8,394 nt of DNA, from contig JAHRWO010000297.1 of assembly GCA_019105125.1 (NCBI GenBank), positions 1 to 8,394 of the forward strand, written 5' to 3'. A program made the translations under genes and the position numbers. Position 1 is the first letter of the stretch, and the number at the start of each line of letters is the position of its first letter. The notes beneath the pieces are model-generated. The model did no database searches. It worked only from the letters and a program-made list of their open reading frames with translations, and had not been told where the DNA came from. Positions 6,995 to 8,394 of the stretch are shown in pieces. The stretch comes from Flavobacterium sp. (lineage in GTDB: Bacteria > Bacteroidota > Bacteroidia > Flavobacteriales > Flavobacteriaceae).

Positions 6995-7057
6995 GTTTCA
7001 GGTTTCAGGTTTAAAGTTGTTGCCAAAAAAGTGCACATCAAATTTTAAACTTGAAAC
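6995..7057. repeat. Heptad-periodic inverted repeat in the hutU/DUF4136 gap
   Basis: On the plus strand three seven-base units run GTTTCAG, GTTTCAG, GTTTAAA (6995-7015). The opposite arm TTTAAACTTGAAAC (7044-7057) pairs with GTTTCAGGTTTAAA (7002-7015) with 13 matches and one G-T wobble, leaving a 28-base loop. The right arm reaches the stop codon of hutU (7057-7059). There is no T-run after the stem on the minus strand, so this is not a standard terminator. It may be a dispersed intergenic repeat; that is an inference. Confidence 0.65.
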
Positions 7058-7066
7058 TACAACAAA
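7039..7066 (-). promoter_or_regulatory. Possible promoter of the DUF4136 lipoprotein gene
   Basis: On the minus strand TTTG (7063-7066) is followed by 16 bases and AAAATTTG (7039-7046), one mismatch from TAnnTTTG. The spacing is one base below the usual range. The -33-like part lies inside the last codons of hutU. The implied leader is about 60 bases and would contain the left arm of the inverted repeat. Without this promoter the gene would rely on readthrough from hutU. Confidence 0.3.
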
Positions 7067-8394
7067 GATTCATCTACTATTGTAGGGATGGTAACTTTTA
7101 GTAAAGGTTGCGTCTCCATGGCTCTTTTTATAGCAAAAATAGCACCTTCATTTCTTGCCCAACTCCTTCTTGAAATTCCGTTGTTGACATCCCAGAAAAG
7201 CATTGATTCTAAGCGTCTTGATGCTTCTTTACTTCCATCAAGAACCATACCAAATCCACCGTTAATTACTTCGCCCCAGCCAACGCCACCGCCATTGTGA
7301 ATAGAAACCCAAGTAGCACCTCGGAAACTATCACCAATGACATTGTGAATCGCCATGTCAGCAGTAAATCTAGAGCCGTCATAAATGTTAGATGTTTCTC
7401 TGTAAGGAGAATCAGTTCCGGAAACATCATGATGGTCGCGACCTAAAATTACATAGCCAATCTCACCACGAGCAATTGCTTGATTAAACGCTTCTGCAAT
7501 TTTAATTCGGCCTTCAGCATCGGCATAAAGAATTCTTGCTTGTGAACCCACAACTAATTTGTTTTCTTGCGCACCTTTAATCCACTGAATATTATCCGCC
7601 ATTTGTTGTTGAATTTCCTCTGGTGAGTTTTTCATCATTTCTTCTAAAACTTCGCAAGCAATTTTGTCGGTTTTCGCTAAATCTTCTGGATTGCCTGAAG
7701 CACAAACCCATCTGAATGGTCCAAAGCCATAATCGAAACACATCGGTCCCATAATGTCTTGCACATAACTCGGATATTTAAATTCTCTACCTAATGTTGG
7801 ATGATCACTCATAACATCAGCTCCAGCTCTTGAAGATTCTAATAAAAATGCATTTCCATAATCAAAGAAATAAGTACCTTTTGCGGTGTGTTTGTTGATA
7901 GCTGCAGCATGTCGACGAAGTGTTTTTCTAACTTCTTCCTTAAAGCGCTCTGGTTCGTTAGCCATCATTTCATTTGACTCTTCAAAAGTAAAACCGATAG
8001 GATAATAACCACCCGCCCAAGGATTATGCAACGAAGTTTGGTCAGAACCCAAATCAATATGTAAATTTTCTTGGTCAAATCGTTCCCAAACATCAACCAC
8101 ATTTCCTAAATAAGCAATCGAAACCACTTCTTGATTGTCTAATGCTTTTTTAACTCGAGGTACTAATTCGTCTATATTCTCAATTATTTCGTTAATCCAA
8201 CCTTGTGAATGACGAATATGTGTGATTTTTGGATTGACTTCGGCACAAACCGTAACACAACCTGCAATATTTCCGGCTTTTGGTTGAGCACCACTCATTC
8301 CTCCCAATCCAGAAGTTACAAATAATCCTCCTTTAGGTGATTTTTTAATTTTTCTAAAACCATTTAAAACCGTAATGGTAGTTCCGTGAACAAT
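7057..8394 (-). CDS. hutU: Urocanate hydratase (urocanase), C-terminal part (cut by window edge)
   Basis: The last 445 codons of urocanase, the NAD+-dependent second enzyme of histidine breakdown, which converts urocanate to imidazolone propionate in the cytoplasm. Visible-fragment landmarks are a glycine-rich VTSGLGGMSGAQPKAG near residue 26 (nucleotide-binding region), DQTSLHNPWAGGYYPIGFTFEE (118-139, given here as positions plus its DQTS start), FDYGN (177-181), GPFRW (225-229), GRDHHDVSGTDSPYRETS (318-335), ATWVSIHNGGGVGWG (360-374). The GRDHHDVSGTDSP block and the insert after GPFRW mark the long, eukaryote-like form found in Bacteroidetes (about 660-680 residues) rather than the roughly 555-residue Pseudomonas form. 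The frame stays open to the right edge, so an internal TTG at 8305-8307 is not the start. Other hut genes are not in the window. Confidence 0.95.
   Translation of the reverse strand: MVHGTTITVLNGFRKIKKSPKGGLFVTSGLGGMSGAQPKAGNIAGCVTVCAEVNPKITHIRHSQGWINEIIENIDELVPRVKKALDNQEVVSIAYLGNVVDVWERFDQENLHIDLGSDQTSLHNPWAGGYYPIGFTFEESNEMMANEPERFKEEVRKTLRRHAAAINKHTAKGTYFFDYGNAFLLESSRAGADVMSDHPTLGREFKYPSYVQDIMGPMCFDYGFGPFRWVCASGNPEDLAKTDKIACEVLEEMMKNSPEEIQQQMADNIQWIKGAQENKLVVGSQARILYADAEGRIKIAEAFNQAIARGEIGYVILGRDHHDVSGTDSPYRETSNIYDGSRFTADMAIHNVIGDSFRGATWVSIHNGGGVGWGEVINGGFGMVLDGSKEASRRLESMLFWDVNNGISRRSWARNEGAIFAIKRAMETQPLLKVTIPTIVDESLL

Noticed and set aside
7031..7036. GTGCAC palindrome in the loop of the heptad repeat
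   Set aside because: A single six-base palindrome is too short to call an operator.
7088..7300. Open frame on the plus strand opposite hutU
   Set aside because: It is antisense to a highly conserved enzyme frame and has no recognisable features.
8305..8307. In-frame TTG as a start codon for urocanase
   Set aside because: The same frame continues upstream to the window edge and encodes conserved urocanase sequence (IVHGTTITVLNGF, GGLFVTSG), so the gene is truncated by the window, not started here.

Overview
The window looks like ordinary chromosomal DNA from a member of the Flavobacteriaceae, most likely Flavobacterium or a close relative. The evidence is low GC, start codons behind A-rich leaders with no Shine-Dalgarno sequence, several matches to the Bacteroidetes -7 promoter element TAnnTTTG, and a large secreted protein with a type IX secretion system (T9SS) type B C-terminal signal, a trait of Bacteroidetes. 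I see no mobile element, tRNA, rRNA, CRISPR array or phage gene.

Layout, left to right. Bases 1-492 (minus) hold the N-terminal 164 codons of valyl-tRNA synthetase, cut by the window edge. A divergent promoter region (493-689) separates it from a small secreted DUF1573 protein (690-1118, plus), which ends in a clear hairpin terminator. A fold-type I PLP aminotransferase of the aspartate aminotransferase family follows under its own promoter (1339-2532, plus). A terminator lies between it and the convergent gene for a 1238-residue modular T9SS type B protein (2613-6329, minus). Upstream of that are a DUF4136 lipoprotein (6453-6977, minus) with a perfect palindromic terminator, and the C-terminal 445 codons of a long-form urocanate hydratase (7057-8394, minus) running off the right edge.

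The genes do not form one pathway. They are housekeeping translation (ValS), amino acid metabolism (aminotransferase, HutU) and cell-envelope or secreted proteins (DUF1573, DUF4136, the T9SS cargo). Almost every gene seems to be its own transcription unit.

The most distinctive element is the T9SS cargo. It has an array of four 86-residue repeats, two of them very similar at DNA level, then three PKD-like modules of about 92 residues, a SprB-like module and the CHU_C-type sorting domain. Nearly every module carries one conserved cysteine pair. A second point is a heptad-periodic inverted repeat that overlaps the end of hutU and the DUF4136 promoter region. I found no convincing new multi-gene system here.
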